Of a stretch of 64,000 nucleotides of DNA, positions 48,466 through 59,367 are shown one piece after another. The position numbers were made by a program, and so were the translations under genes. The stretch is taken from positions 68,707,474 to 68,771,473 of the forward strand of contig OX411543.1 in the NCBI GenBank assembly GCA_948146395.1, in the 5' to 3' direction. Position 1 is the first letter of the stretch. Each line of letters begins with the position of its first letter. Under the pieces are notes generated by a model. The model was not told where the DNA came from. It worked only from the letters and a program-made list of their open reading frames with translations, and did not search any database. Source of the DNA: Fragum whitleyi. Its lineage: Eukaryota; Mollusca; Bivalvia; Cardiida; Cardiidae.

Positions 48466-51400
48466 CGTTGTGGAAAAAGATGTATGCTCGATCGCACTTG
48501 CGTCTTATTTATCTTTCCGAATTATCCAATGCTTTTATCTATGTACAGGATTGCGCTGGGGCAAATGCATTACTCCTTTAAAAATCATTATAGTTTCCAA
48601 ATATTCCACCAGTTTTATTCGATGTATAATTCGTGCACAGACACAATGTCCATTTCTTTGATTCTTGTAATGACGGATATCAGTCTAAAGGCGCCTGTAT
48701 TTATAAATCAATTAATGGTCCATGTATTCATTATCAAACCTGGCATCAAATCAATTACTGACTCCTCAGACGACTTTCTATTCCCGTAATTACACGCTTT
48801 TAATCAAAGCAATTATATATTAAAACTGACTGCTTGCAGAGTTGATTGCATTTGGTCATGCAAAAAGGAATCTCTCTGAGACTCAGTCTATACTACTACT
48901 AAGTTAGAAGTACTCCTACTTAAATATAGTTTCTATACAATTGGAAGTAGGAGCTGAAATTTATATGAAATATATATATAGGATTGTCTTTTTTACAAAT
49001 AAATGCCTGTTCCTTTTTCGCTTTTTAATTAATGCTTTTACACCGGGACAAAGTCACAAAAACCTACCGCACCAAGAGCGACCTTTGTGTATACGGGTAA
49101 AAAACTTAAAGGCCTAAAATGCAGTCAGGACTGATCAGCCTTTTTTTTCTACGCCTCTCTTTGGGTCACTTAACGAATTTTATTTAATGCGACTAGTGCC
49201 GAGTCTTTAGAAAAATATTTCATCAATAATCTTTCGCTTTTCCATCGAAAACTCCTAATCTACAATGCAGAACGATCACTTTCACACTCTACTTAAAAGT
49301 ATGCCTATATTCTTCTAGGATCGAACCATGGTATAACACAAATTCATACCTATAAACAGTCACTTAATTCCACACAACAGCACTCTTAAAATGCCAGAAT
49401 GCATTTGCATTTGAAGCCTTACAATCTGAGTCATTATTTCCTTTTTCCTGTGAATTACAAATGGTCTTGTGGGACAATTTTCATTCAGAATGATATCTAA
49501 TAATCCAAAAATAGCCTATCGTGATTTATCAATTATATATAGAATACTATTCATAATATGAATATTTGAGCCGATTAATAAAAACATAATGGCAAATACT
49601 CAGGTGATCATGAGAAAAATATATTGATCGCGATCTTTTCTCCAGAGATGGTTCTAAACAAAAGAAGCCGAAGTTTTGTAAAAAAAAAAAAAGAAAAAAA
49701 ATATGAAAATTAAGGTTGAATTTCATGCAATGGCCAATGAATCCTAATTTGAGCATATTCATCTTTTTTTCGGGATGGGTTGTTTGTCGGGTGGGGATAA
49801 GGTGTGACGGGGGACTTTTCCAACTCAGGAGCCAATGTGAACGTCAGTGTAAGCTTTGTTAATAAAAATGGGAAAACGAACCCCCTTTGTGCATTCCAAC
49901 CCCTTTAATAAAAATCCTGAATCTTTCTTAGAAAAGCATGAAAACGTTTTGAACTGCCAGTGGGTAGTTCTAAACATCACCAGTGCAGCAGATAGAATAA
50001 AACGTTCAAATTTACGGAGATCGAATGGGAAGGTTAAAGATAAATCTCGGCATTAACCGAGGATAAAGATTGTAGGCCTATACCCAGGTATCCATGATTC
50101 TGTATATTCGATTGTGTTACAGTCGTTTCAACTCTGTCCTATCATGCACAGCAAATGAATATCCTATACAGAATCTTTATCAGATCTACGATCTTTATCT
50201 TGATTACTTCTGAAACGGCCTGAAAATCAAGCGTACTGTCCCGATGAGTCAACATTTAGAACATGGTCACGGCTAATGTTCACCCCTGAGCTACTTCTCA
50301 TGTGTTTTTGTGAGAAAGTAATCAAATGAATAAAAAATAAAAAAAATAAATGCGCATTTTCAGAGACCTTATCGCATATTTATCGTAATGGTGAAAGAAA
50401 TCTTTATTTAGCTAATTTCTGTGATGGTGATTGTCTCGGAATTTGCGGGGCCTGTGGGACCTATGATATTTTCATTTTGCCAAAATAATTAAAACAATGA
50501 GTGCTCTTACAAATCCCAACTTATTTCAACTTATTTTAAGATTTAAGTGAACTCGCCCACTTGAACTTTTTTTTTTCCAGCGATTCTCTTTCCCGGCATT
50601 ATTTCCACACGCTTTATGAATGGGTTTAATTTTTTCATGCGCATCGATACATATGTGCGGTTCGGACAATCACGATTACCGACGATAACTATATGCCTGG
50701 CTGCATAACAAAGGTGTCTCTCTTCTCTGATAATCTAGATTACAGAAAGTATCCACACTCCCTTTAAAATAAAATTTGAGTACAATTTCTTTATGAATAT
50801 TATTACTATTAAAGTGCAGACCCTTATGCTTAACCTTTATTTGGGAATATAATGAAAATCTATTTGAATGAGTGTTTTAGTTGAAAGATCATTATACCCT
50901 TCGAAATCCACATAAAAAGCCCGTCCCTATTTGAATATCCGAGGTAACTTTAGAAAGAGTTCCATAAGAGCACATAATCATAGTTTCCCTAAATCAATTT
51001 GAATGTTTTGATTGGTGCATAATTTGGATGAGGGAAAAAAATATGGATTATTAACTAATTTTACATATTGCTGACGTCAGATCACTATTATCTGGAATAT
51101 TCAGTCTAATTTCAAATACTCTTTATCTGTAAAAATCTCTTCCAACCATGTTTAAAATATGACAATTGATTTCCTTTTTCGTCTAATTAGTTCTACCATG
51201 AAATTTCAACTTACGTATACGAATGCTCTCAGAAAAAAATATTTATTTTACAAGTTTTCATTACCTTTAAGCTACCCCACCTTAGCTCATATATAGTACT
51301 ATAGTAACGAAATTTAAGGCCGCTAAATAGTTTTCATTTAGTTTCATTATAACATTTATACCTTTCGAAGATACTGAACTGCACACTCATTAATTATACA

Positions 51401-52097
51401 TCGAACAAGCTAGAAATGCGAAAGTTATGGGCCAATTTTGTTAATTTATGAATCATCCCTCGTATGAATTTAACACCCGCTTCGTCATCATCGGGTAACT
51501 GGCTTCGTGCGAAATGTTGTGTTTTTTTTCTTTTTGTTGTTACGTGTTTTATATTTGCCCTGAGTTCACGCTAACGAATATTATTTGTAATTCACGAGGA
51601 AATGTATGGTCCCTTTTTATTCTTCATACACTACATAGCACCGAGCAGCTGAGTGTTGGAAGCCACAAACGGAGCTCTTTATTATAGTGTAATATGTTAT
51701 AACATTATAAAATGTTTTTGATATCATCACCATGTTGATATCATGTCATTCTGTGACCCCTGAAATGTATTGAAAGCCCTGTCCATTTCTTTAATAGACG
51801 CACTATCCTTTTATTTATTCACCAGGAAGTATAAACATTTTTCTATGATCGGGGCTTCTCGAACATCTAACTGTTGAGCTCTTATATTAGAACTACTTTT
51901 TTAAATGGAGATTAACGCATTTTAAAAGATTTTAAGACACATCGCGGTGTTTAGAGCTACTAACCATGGGTTCTCTGATTTTCTCATATTAGTACATGTA
52001 ATAATATGACGGCCTTTCCTAATACTATAGCTGCTAATCCCATATAGATTAAAGCGTATCCATCCGTTGACGGAAGAAAAATTGTCGGTAAGGATAG
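48466..52097. other. Long stretch without a recognised gene or repeat
   Basis: Open frames such as 48484-48789 and 49856-50056 lack motifs. A pyrimidine-rich acceptor (TTTTTTTTTCCAG, near 50570-50580) is followed by an open frame of about 40 codons, but no donor or coding similarity supports an exon. The rest is AT-rich. Confidence 0.4.
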
Positions 52098-52160
52098 GTG
52101 CCGCCGTCGGCGATCGAATTAGGAACCCCCATAATTTGAAGTCTGGCGCGCTACCAAATG
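52098..52160 (-). repeat. tRNA-like SINE head fragment
   Basis: On the minus strand TTTGGTAGCGCGCCAGACTT and CAAATTATGGGGGTTCC resemble the head of the SINE at 30536-30601 (GGTAGAGCACCGGACTTCAA). Both give LKSGALP in the opposite translation, which supports common origin. No central domain is visible, so it is truncated or from another family. Confidence 0.5.
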
Positions 52161-52606
52161 CGGTTTTACGGCATCAATTTCACTATTGGAGTCTAAATCA
52201 GCTCATTAGTGAGAGACAAATACGTAAACTTTTTTTCAACGTTGCCGGGGATGATATAAGGCTGCTCTGCAACGTGCTACGCGGTAACGGTGCAAGGGCT
52301 GTGCATGACCTGATACGTCAGATATCATACGTCGACATAAAGTGATACTTAACGATAGATAATGGCATGGTTAAAAGTATGTGCAATCGATCTCAACTAC
52401 GGTTATCAAATTACACATATAATGGTTAGCAGACAGATGGTTAGACAAACAAACACATGGTCACCGGCAAATATTACCGTAATGATTGATGCGGAGCATC
52501 AAATAATTACAGTAGAGATAAAAACAGGTGTCATCTTTGCACGCATTACGAAGAGAATTCGAACATTTGAAATTAAAAGGAAGAGTATCCGGATATACAA
52601 ATATCC

Positions 52607-52818
52607 GAAATTTGAAATCGCCCTAAAATCGTATCTAGACCCGTCAAGTCGGGCACCCCTTATCTATTGATGTAGCTTACCATAGACAAAAACTGGCGCT
52701 TTCGTCCGACGTGTCACGATCGACCCAATATTTTTACATAAGAGCCTAGACTATGATAGGAAATTTGAAATCGTCCTAAAATCGTATATAAACCCGTCAA
52801 GTCGAGCACCCCTTATCT
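52607..52818 (+). repeat. Two-copy repeat of 59 bp, offset 153 bp
   Basis: GAAATTTGAAATCG..CCTAAAATCGTAT and ACCCGTCAAGTCG followed by GCACCCCTTATCT occur at 52607-52665 and 52760-52818 with four or five differences. The DNA between them could be the rest of a 153-bp unit. Confidence 0.8.
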
Positions 52819-53799
52819 CATGATAGTTATGAAGGAATTGTTTGGGGATCCTACTTTACCCTTTTCCGGGTAACCAAGTGATTTTGTGAATTATCTTCTC
52901 GGATCTTTCGGACATCCCACCCACCTAATATAAATTTACAAAGGTGAGTTATAGAAAAACTGACTTTTTGGCATTTGGCGCTATTTCTACAGAATTGTAG
53001 TCATAAGCGATCATTGGAGAACCTGACCACAGGTTATTGCCATTATCATACCAACACAACACTTTATACCATATTCAGTTCTCCGAATACGCAGCCCATT
53101 AAAGCGAGTATTTTACGTTTGATTTGGCTTGACCTGCTTAAGCCAAGTTTCGCAATCTAACGAGTTACCGAATGCTTTACGGCTGCTGTCTGCTCACACT
53201 TTCAGGTAGACTCGTATCTGTGGATTTTCAATTCTCGGACAAAATTGTCATTTTGTTAATACGTAGATGTTATGCCCAAAAGTAATCTTTATTTGCTACT
53301 GTATTGCATATTGTATTCTTGAAATAGGACCCTTCGGTTGGGATACATGTTTAAGACGAGCAACCCTTGTTAATTTACCTGTATTGATATCTGACTATTA
53401 TTTGTCTGTTTTTCCAAAATCATTATCGACAGACAATACGTTGCTTTTCTAAATTATCACTGAAACACCATTCAGAGTACCAGAGTCATTTCTGTTTTTA
53501 AGCGCTTCTGTCAAAATAACCGTTTTAAACGCCTTTACTAGCACAATATGCAACTAGAGCTGCTAGAGCAGCTGATTTGCTCCACAGGTCTGAATCTACT
53601 GACATGATTAGATGATAATTAAAGTGAATGAATAAATGAATTAAGAAAACATTTTTTTTCAAATAAATTAGTGTTTTTAAGTGTCACATGCTGAAATATT
53701 TCTGCACAGAAAAGATCAAAATTGATGCATAACATACAGAAAATTGACCTCCGCGTGTCAAATCACAACAATTTTGTGCAGCCTTACAGTGGGTCTTTA
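52819..53799. other. No recognisable gene
   Basis: Short motif-less frames only. Confidence 0.4.
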
Positions 53800-54292
53800 A
53801 AGGAACATTTCAGTGAAATTTGATTGATATCTACCAGTCAGGTTATGAGAAAATGATTTTCAAAGTTTCCACTTTATAACTTATAGAGGAATGACGACCA
53901 CCAATAAAAGACATATTCTTCATCTGATCACAATAGTTTTATAGACTGATAAAGGGTCACTTAATCTTGAATCATTCCAGTGGAATTGGATGATATCCAT
54001 CAGTTAGATTCTGAGAAAAATGACTTTCCACTATATAGAGGAATGAGCTCCGTCCCACAATGATTTTCAGAAACTTATAAAGGGTCACTCAAGGATCATT
54101 CCAGTGAAGCTTGGAGAATATCCATCGGTAAGATTTTGAGAAAAAGTCAAATACTACCATATATGGAACTAAGCCCCGTCCATTAAAGCCATGTTTTTTT
54201 TTGTGTTTTTTTTGGATCAAAAATCATTATACAACTATACGACGGATAGCACCATGACAATAGCCCAAGTGGCCTTCGGCCAGTGGTGCTAA
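53800..54292 (+). repeat. Dispersed repeat with three units of about 125-140 bp
   Basis: Units carry 'aagggtcactNaa', 'tcattccagtgNaaNttgg', 'atatccatcNgttagattNtgagaaaa' and 'atagaggaatgaNcNccgtcc'. The ending 'ccatgacaatagcccaagtggccttcggccagtggtgct' matches that at 48.4 kb. Confidence 0.75.
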
Positions 54293-54600
54293 AAATATTT
54301 ATTTGGGATGAACGTTACCAAAAGTTTCTGTGAGATCGGCTGATACATGAAAGAAGTTTCAGGATTTAAAAATAGACTAAGACAGGTCAAATGATTACAC
54401 TTCGGTTATTAAGTGCAATGTATAGTACCTCTACAAAAAATTAAGGACAAATCCTATTTTCTTTCATACTTTTTCTGTGGACCACAGACCTTTTAATGGA
54501 TCATTATTTTGAGCATTCAAAAATTGATAATAACAATCAAGGGTTCGATAGTTAAAATAATAAATAAAAAAATGATAATAATAAGCAAAGGCTAGATAGT
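54293..54600. other. Spacer next to the 3' end of the retrotransposon
   Basis: AT-rich, no feature. Confidence 0.4.
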
Positions 54601-54950
54601 ATGAATGAATGAATATTGTTTTACGGCCCGTCGACTACTAAGGTCATGTTGGGCGCAATCTCTCAAGTATAAAACTGGAATAATCCGACGTGAGCACGAA
54701 AGCACATGGACTCTCCCCAGATCAGGAGAACGGCCCATGTGCGAGTCCATCCGACCGGAAAATTCACAATAGTGAGCATTCATTGTATGAAAACATAAGT
54801 AAACAATACTTTAAAACAATTTCAATGTAAGCATATAAAATCCAAAAGAATTTCAAATGTATAAGAAATAATAGCCAAAAGAGCCATTGAAAACGGTAAA
54901 ATTTAATAGAACCATTTCAAAAATTAAGAAGAAAACATAATTAATTCTAT
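54601..54950 (-). other. 3' untranslated region of the retrotransposon
   Basis: The minus strand carries GACCTTAGTAGTCGACGGGC followed by ATTCATTCATTCAT, a short tandem-repeat tail in place of poly(A). A GC-richer palindromic piece (54690-54760), with CCATGTGC near both ends, could be an RNA structure used for template recognition. Confidence 0.6.
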
Positions 54951-55571
54951 CTAAAAATCAGATTTTGCTATATAAATGAATCGCCTTGAGAAAGTCAAAA
55001 TTTGTTCAAGTTTTACAAGGTCGAACAACTGCCTCATGCTATCAACTTTAAAAAATCTATTTCTAATTAAAGAAAAATCAATACAATCAATTAAAATATG
55101 TTTGACAGTACATGTAAGAGGAGTGTTACACGGAATGCACATTGGCATTTCTTCTCCTTTGAATAGATAGGAGTGCGTTAGATAAGTATGGCCAATGCGT
55201 AGGCGAGTCAAAACTAGCTCTTCATGACGGTTTGACCTGTAACCAGGTAGCCAATCGCCGAGGTCCTGTCGAACAGAGAATAATTTATTATTCTGGTTGG
55301 CTGGATCAGTCCAACAGTTCCTCCAGATATCATAAATAAAACTATGAATAAGGGGTTTAAAATCAGTAAAAGGTACTTCAAAGGGTAAAATTTCAAGTGA
55401 TAATGAATTCTTGGCAGCTTTATCTGCCTTTTCATTACCACGAATACCAATATGGCTTGGAAGCCAACAGAAAACGAGATCAACATAATTAAGCTTAGCT
55501 ATTTTATCAAGTAGCCTTACAATAAGGGGATTGTCAGTTTTTTCGTGCTCAATCGCTTGCATGCTTGACAT
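54951..55571 (-). CDS. ORF2 segment 4: RNase H C-terminal part and Cys/His tail
   Basis: This frame continues ORF2 after the break near 55565. Near residues 34-54 it has FCWLPSHIGIRGNEKADKAA, which supplies the conserved His (40) and last acidic residue (Asp50) of the RNase H fold. Further on, residues 145-163 hold C-x2-C-x9-H-x4-C within CIPC...KHILIDC, the Cys/His tail often found in I and related elements. The protein ends at a stop at 54951. The initial Met (55571) is internal to ORF2 and is not a true start. The break upstream is a 4-bp tandem duplication (CTATCTATG where CTATG would keep the frame). Confidence 0.9.
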   Translation of the reverse strand: MSSMQAIEHEKTDNPLIVRLLDKIAKLNYVDLVFCWLPSHIGIRGNEKADKAAKNSLSLEILPFEVPFTDFKPLIHSFIYDIWRNCWTDPANQNNKLFSVRQDLGDWLPGYRSNRHEELVLTRLRIGHTYLTHSYLFKGEEMPMCIPCNTPLTCTVKHILIDCIDFSLIRNRFFKVDSMRQLFDLVKLEQILTFSRRFIYIAKSDF

Positions 55572-57267
55572 AGATAGAGTCAGTTAAAATGATATAGCGA
55601 GAGAGACGTTCTGCGATCATATGATCGAGTGCGAGATCAATGGCCTTAAGCTCGGCTGAAAAAATAGAAGAGTTATTGGGAAGGCGGAATTGATATTTTT
55701 CGCCATCTAAAATAGTGGCTGAAGCAACTTTTTCGCCATCTTTTGAACCGTCAGTGTATATTTCTTCGTAAGATGTGTATTTTTCTTTGACTTCCAAGAA
55801 TTTGGTTTTAAAAATAGATGGATCTGTTGTATCCTTTTTGCTTGAACCAAGATCATAAAGAAACGTGGGACTTTTATATGTCCACAAAGGAACATTAGGA
55901 ACAATATGTTCTGCCACGTCCTCTAGGTCAAAATCTAGAGAGCTTACACCGGCTTCACAGCGCAAACTGAAAGGAAGTATTGGGTTCTTTTTCTTTTCAA
56001 AAGCCTCTCTATATTTAGGTTCAAAAACAACCTTATGAGTAGGATTATCGGGATTTGATTTTAATTTTAAATAATATTGCATGGAAAGCTTCTTCCTGCG
56101 TAAATTTAAGGAAGGCTCATTTGCTTCTGTATAAACACTGTTAATTGGTGATGTTCTAAATGCACCCAACGCCAAGCGCAATCCCTGATTATGAATAGTA
56201 TCAAGTTTGCGAAGGTATGAAGGGCGCGCAGAACCATAAACAACACAGCCATAATCTAGCTTTGATCTAACAAGTGCCCTATAGAGGCGCAATAGAACCT
56301 TTTTATCGGCTCCCCAATTCATACTGGATACAACACGTAAAAGATTAAGTACCTTTGGGCATTTATTTTTCAAATTGTCAATATGCGGAATAAACGACAG
56401 TTTAGAATCAAAAAGAAGTCCTAAGAATTTAAATTCCTTAACAACTTCAATCTGCACTCCGTCCAACTTTAAATCTGGATCGGAGTGCATCTTTCTTGAT
56501 GAACAAAAATGCATACATTTACTTTTTGTCTTTGAAAACTTGAAACCGTTTTCATTTGACCATTTTGAAAGATTGTTCAAGACTTGTTGCAATTGTCTTT
56601 CAATAGTATGCATATGTTTTGATCTGTAGCAGATACAAAAGTCGTCAACGTAGAGAAAACACTCCACACCAGGGCAAACGTTTTTAACGATGTTGTTTAT
56701 TTTGACACTTAACAGTGTCACCGATAAAATACTCCCCTGGGGAACACCCATTTCTTGTTCATGGGGATCAGATAAAGTATCTCCAACACGGACTCTCAAC
56801 TGACGTTCATCCAAAAAAGCTGAGATGAAAAAGGCAAGGCGACCACGAATACCGAAATCATAGAGGCCGTTCATAATTCCATACTTCCAAGTGGTATCAT
56901 AAGCACTTTCGAGATCGAAAAAGACAGAAACAACGTGTTCCTTCTTTGTAAAGGCTTCTCGAATAAATGTCTCGAAGCGAACAAGATGATCAAGAATGCT
57001 TCTCTGTTTACGAAAGCCACTTTGGACTTCCGTGATAAGGTGGTTCTTTTCAAGAAACCAAACAAGACGGTCATTAACCATTCTTTCCATGGTTTTACAA
57101 ATGCAACTAGTTAAAGCAATAGGGCGGTAATTTGAAGGGTTTGTGGAATCTTTACCCGGTTTAGGTATTGGAATAACGATGGCTTCCCGCCAAGAGGCTG
57201 GAATGCTTCCCGTCTTCCATTCCTGATTATAAATTTCAAGTAAGCAATGAAGGGAACGAGATGGCAA
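55549..57267 (-). CDS. ORF2 segment 3: reverse transcriptase and RNase H N-terminal part
   Basis: This is a 572-codon open segment. Counting from 57267, residues 30-54 hold IPIPKPGK...NYRPIALTS. Motif A is FFDLESAYDTTW with catalytic Asp118. MGVPQGSILS (173-182) is the template-grip motif. YVDD lies at 206-209 with both catalytic Asp residues. A thumb-like region follows (KFLGLLFD, RALVRSKLDYGCVVYG). RNase H residues are Asp506 (YTDGS), Glu539 (SAELKAIDLAL) and Asp563 (LTDS). It belongs to ORF2 of the retrotransposon. The first Met is internal, because the frame is joined to segment 2 across an A-run near 57325. All catalytic residues are present. Confidence 0.95.
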   Translation of the reverse strand: MPSRSLHCLLEIYNQEWKTGSIPASWREAIVIPIPKPGKDSTNPSNYRPIALTSCICKTMERMVNDRLVWFLEKNHLITEVQSGFRKQRSILDHLVRFETFIREAFTKKEHVVSVFFDLESAYDTTWKYGIMNGLYDFGIRGRLAFFISAFLDERQLRVRVGDTLSDPHEQEMGVPQGSILSVTLLSVKINNIVKNVCPGVECFLYVDDFCICYRSKHMHTIERQLQQVLNNLSKWSNENGFKFSKTKSKCMHFCSSRKMHSDPDLKLDGVQIEVVKEFKFLGLLFDSKLSFIPHIDNLKNKCPKVLNLLRVVSSMNWGADKKVLLRLYRALVRSKLDYGCVVYGSARPSYLRKLDTIHNQGLRLALGAFRTSPINSVYTEANEPSLNLRRKKLSMQYYLKLKSNPDNPTHKVVFEPKYREAFEKKKNPILPFSLRCEAGVSSLDFDLEDVAEHIVPNVPLWTYKSPTFLYDLGSSKKDTTDPSIFKTKFLEVKEKYTSYEEIYTDGSKDGEKVASATILDGEKYQFRLPNNSSIFSAELKAIDLALDHMIAERLSRYIILTDSIYVKHASD

Positions 57268-57931
57268 TCGTTTGAGGAATTGATAATGAATAGCATCTGA
57301 TCCGACAGCAGTGTCGTGACACTTTTTTTAAAGCTTTTTTCAATTCCTTAACGGAAAAGTCTCTATTATAGTGTTCCAGATTTCTGGAACTGAAATTAAG
57401 TTTAGAGTTTTCTTTTTCACCTTGAAACTTCTGAAACGCAGGTGAATAATTAGAAGAGGAAGATTTCTTGGCAAACGTGTCTGCCAAGACATTAGCAATG
57501 TCATGTTTTGAAGAAACTGTGTTATCGTCATCCGTTTTAAGATGACCGACATTGAGTGATGTATTCTTCCTACTAATTTTACGTATCATGTCCCAAGTCT
57601 TTTTGACAGATGATCTAGAATTTAATCTAGAGACATACTGTCTCCAAGACGAGCGCTTACTTTGTTTAATAGTACGACGTGCTTTCGCACGTGCAATTTT
57701 AAATTTGTAAAGGTTCTCCTTTGAAGGCCTTAAGCCAAATGCTCTAAGAGCACGTTTTCTTTCAGCTACAGCCTTTTTTGCAATCGTCATTGAACCATGG
57801 CTTGTTTGGATTTTTTGGGTCAGATGATGTTTGTGGAATACTTTTATATGCAGCAGAATAAAGTAAAGTTGTAAAGAGATCTGAAGAGTTTTTACAGTCA
57901 TCAAAAGCTTCTGGATTAATCGACTGTTCAC
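57236..57931 (-). CDS. ORF2 segment 2: linker between endonuclease and RT
   Basis: In this frame the meaningful part starts near 57785 with IAKKAVAERKRALRAFG, a basic, helix-rich linker typical between APE and RT domains, followed by SSVKKTWDMIRKISRK and FSVKELKKALKK. The first 45 residues or so and the last 25 are out of frame with the real protein. One base fewer in the A-run near 57780 would join it to the endonuclease, and one base fewer in the A7 run near 57325 would join it to the RT segment. Confidence 0.8.
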   Translation of the reverse strand: MNSRLIQKLLMTVKTLQISLQLYFILLHIKVFHKHHLTQKIQTSHGSMTIAKKAVAERKRALRAFGLRPSKENLYKFKIARAKARRTIKQSKRSSWRQYVSRLNSRSSVKKTWDMIRKISRKNTSLNVGHLKTDDDNTVSSKHDIANVLADTFAKKSSSSNYSPAFQKFQGEKENSKLNFSSRNLEHYNRDFSVKELKKALKKVSRHCCRIRCYSLSIPQTIAISFPSLLT

Positions 57932-58655
57932 ATGTGGTTCTAAAAAGTTTCCAATTAGCCTTTTGGAGTTTCCAACGCCTGGGGCGCCCCTGAACAGATG
58001 GTCCTAATTCAGAGATCTGAATGGGGAAATGGTCACTACCATGAAGGTCGGAAATAACTTTCCATGAAAAATCAGGAAAAATGTCAGGACTGCAAATAGT
58101 CAAATCCAGTGAAGAATAATTGCCTGTTGCAGGATGAAGATAAGTTTTAGATTTATCATTCAATAAAACAAGATCATGCCTAGTAACAAATTCCTCAATA
58201 GTACGACCTTTGTCGTCTGTATTGGAACATCCCCATAATTTATTGTGAGAATTGAAATCTCCCATAAGTATAAAAGGTTCTGGCAGCTGATCAACAATAT
58301 TATCAAGTTTTCTACCATCTACAGGGGAACTAGGAGGAATGTAAATAGAACACAATGTAATTGTTTTATTTAGAGAGACACTTACAGCTACTGCTTGTAA
58401 AGAAGTATTTAAAGTAACTTGACGGTGAGGAATATTGTTATTAACAATCATTCCCACGCCACCAGATGCTCTCTCACGTTCTGTAAAATTAGTCAAAAAG
58501 CAAGAGTGATTTTTCAAAGAAAACTTATCTGTATCTTTTAAAAACGTTTCTTGCAAACATACTGCAACTGGTTTTTGTTTGGAAACTAGAAGATTAAGTT
58601 CTTCAAAATAAGCCTTGATGCTGCGACAATTCCATTGTACAATGCTATTCGCCAT
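57762..58655 (-). CDS. ORF2 segment 1: APE-type endonuclease
   Basis: The best start is the Met at 58655 (MANSIVQWNCRSIK), because this places the conserved WNCRS motif at residues 8-12, and upstream codons to 58712 look like untranslated leader. The domain carries Asn9, Glu36 (CLQET), Tyr105 (IYIPPSS), Asp133 and Asn135 (MGDFNSHN), SSLDLTI (181-187) and Ser207-Asp208-His209 (GSDHFPI). This is the full set of APE catalytic and metal-binding positions. It would nick target DNA to start reverse transcription. It ends in a frame-disrupting A-run (KPWFNDDCKK then stop at 57762). ORF1 ends 76 bp upstream. Confidence 0.95.
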   Translation of the reverse strand: MANSIVQWNCRSIKAYFEELNLLVSKQKPVAVCLQETFLKDTDKFSLKNHSCFLTNFTERERASGGVGMIVNNNIPHRQVTLNTSLQAVAVSVSLNKTITLCSIYIPPSSPVDGRKLDNIVDQLPEPFILMGDFNSHNKLWGCSNTDDKGRTIEEFVTRHDLVLLNDKSKTYLHPATGNYSSLDLTICSPDIFPDFSWKVISDLHGSDHFPIQISELGPSVQGRPRRWKLQKANWKLFRTTCEQSINPEAFDDCKNSSDLFTTLLYSAAYKSIPQTSSDPKNPNKPWFNDDCKKGCS

Positions 58656-58731
58656 TATGGAGGTTAATATAAAAATAATACCACTTATTAATGGAAGTGT
58701 AAAATAACCCATTATTTAACTCCTGTTAAAT

Positions 58732-59367
58732 TTATTTAAATGAACCTTGCCTTATTGCATCTGTTTGTTTTGAAATAGGTGGGTTTGAAGGGGGTGGGTT
58801 TGAAGGAGGGGGAGCGGGTACATCCATCTCCTCCTCCTCATCCTCAGATTCGCTTAATTCAGCGAATCGATTGCCAGTCGAAATTGGAGGAGGAGAAACC
58901 TTATCCAGATTTACTCGAGGCTTTCTCTGACTGGTGGACTTTAATTGAGTTGTAGACTTATCTTTCTGAGACGGTTTACTGACATTTTTGTTAACTTTAT
59001 TTTGCTTAGAAACGGATGTTTTCTTTTCAGAATCAGAGGTTTGTTTATTATCTTTTTCTTCTGTTGATTTGTTCAAGGGCGTTTCGCCAGATAAAACTTG
59101 GTCGACTTTGCTACGTACTTCCGGAAACATTTCTGTAAGTATTTTAAGCATACGTTCACAAGTGGTGCATTCATTAGTTTTAGAAGTTTGGTTTGGCTCA
59201 GGTGCAGATTTCGCTTTGTTTGCATAGCTGCTGGTGTCATTTCTGGATTCAACTATTTTCCTTGCTTCAAAGAAGGAGACAGATTGTTTAAATTTAACAT
59301 TCAAGATTTCTTTTTCTTTTTGAAATCTTGAGATAATCTTGAATTTGCAGGATGTGCCATTCCGCAA
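58732..59367 (-). CDS. ORF1 segment 2: C-terminal low-complexity tail
   Basis: The meaningful part begins at FQKEKEILNVKFKQSVSF (near 59325), which continues ORF1 after a frame break. A CTTCERMLKILTEMFPEV region follows, then a Lys/Ser/Thr-rich stretch, NRFAELSESEDEEEEMDV and a proline-rich PPSNPP end. Acidic NRFA-type tails of this sort are usual in ORF1 proteins of I-like elements. The stop is at 58732. Confidence 0.88.
   Translation of the reverse strand: MRNGTSCKFKIISRFQKEKEILNVKFKQSVSFFEARKIVESRNDTSSYANKAKSAPEPNQTSKTNECTTCERMLKILTEMFPEVRSKVDQVLSGETPLNKSTEEKDNKQTSDSEKKTSVSKQNKVNKNVSKPSQKDKSTTQLKSTSQRKPRVNLDKVSPPPISTGNRFAELSESEDEEEEMDVPAPPPSNPPPSNPPISKQTDAIRQGSFK

Noticed and set aside
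50583..50710. Possible internal exon after a long pyrimidine tract
   Set aside because: A good acceptor and an open frame of about 40 codons, but no donor and no protein similarity.
55214..55486. Alternative-frame proteins over the retrotransposon, on both strands
   Set aside because: They are shadows of the ORF1/ORF2 frames, which carry the catalytic motifs. The same applies to 56375-56629, 58988-59227 and 59352-59570.
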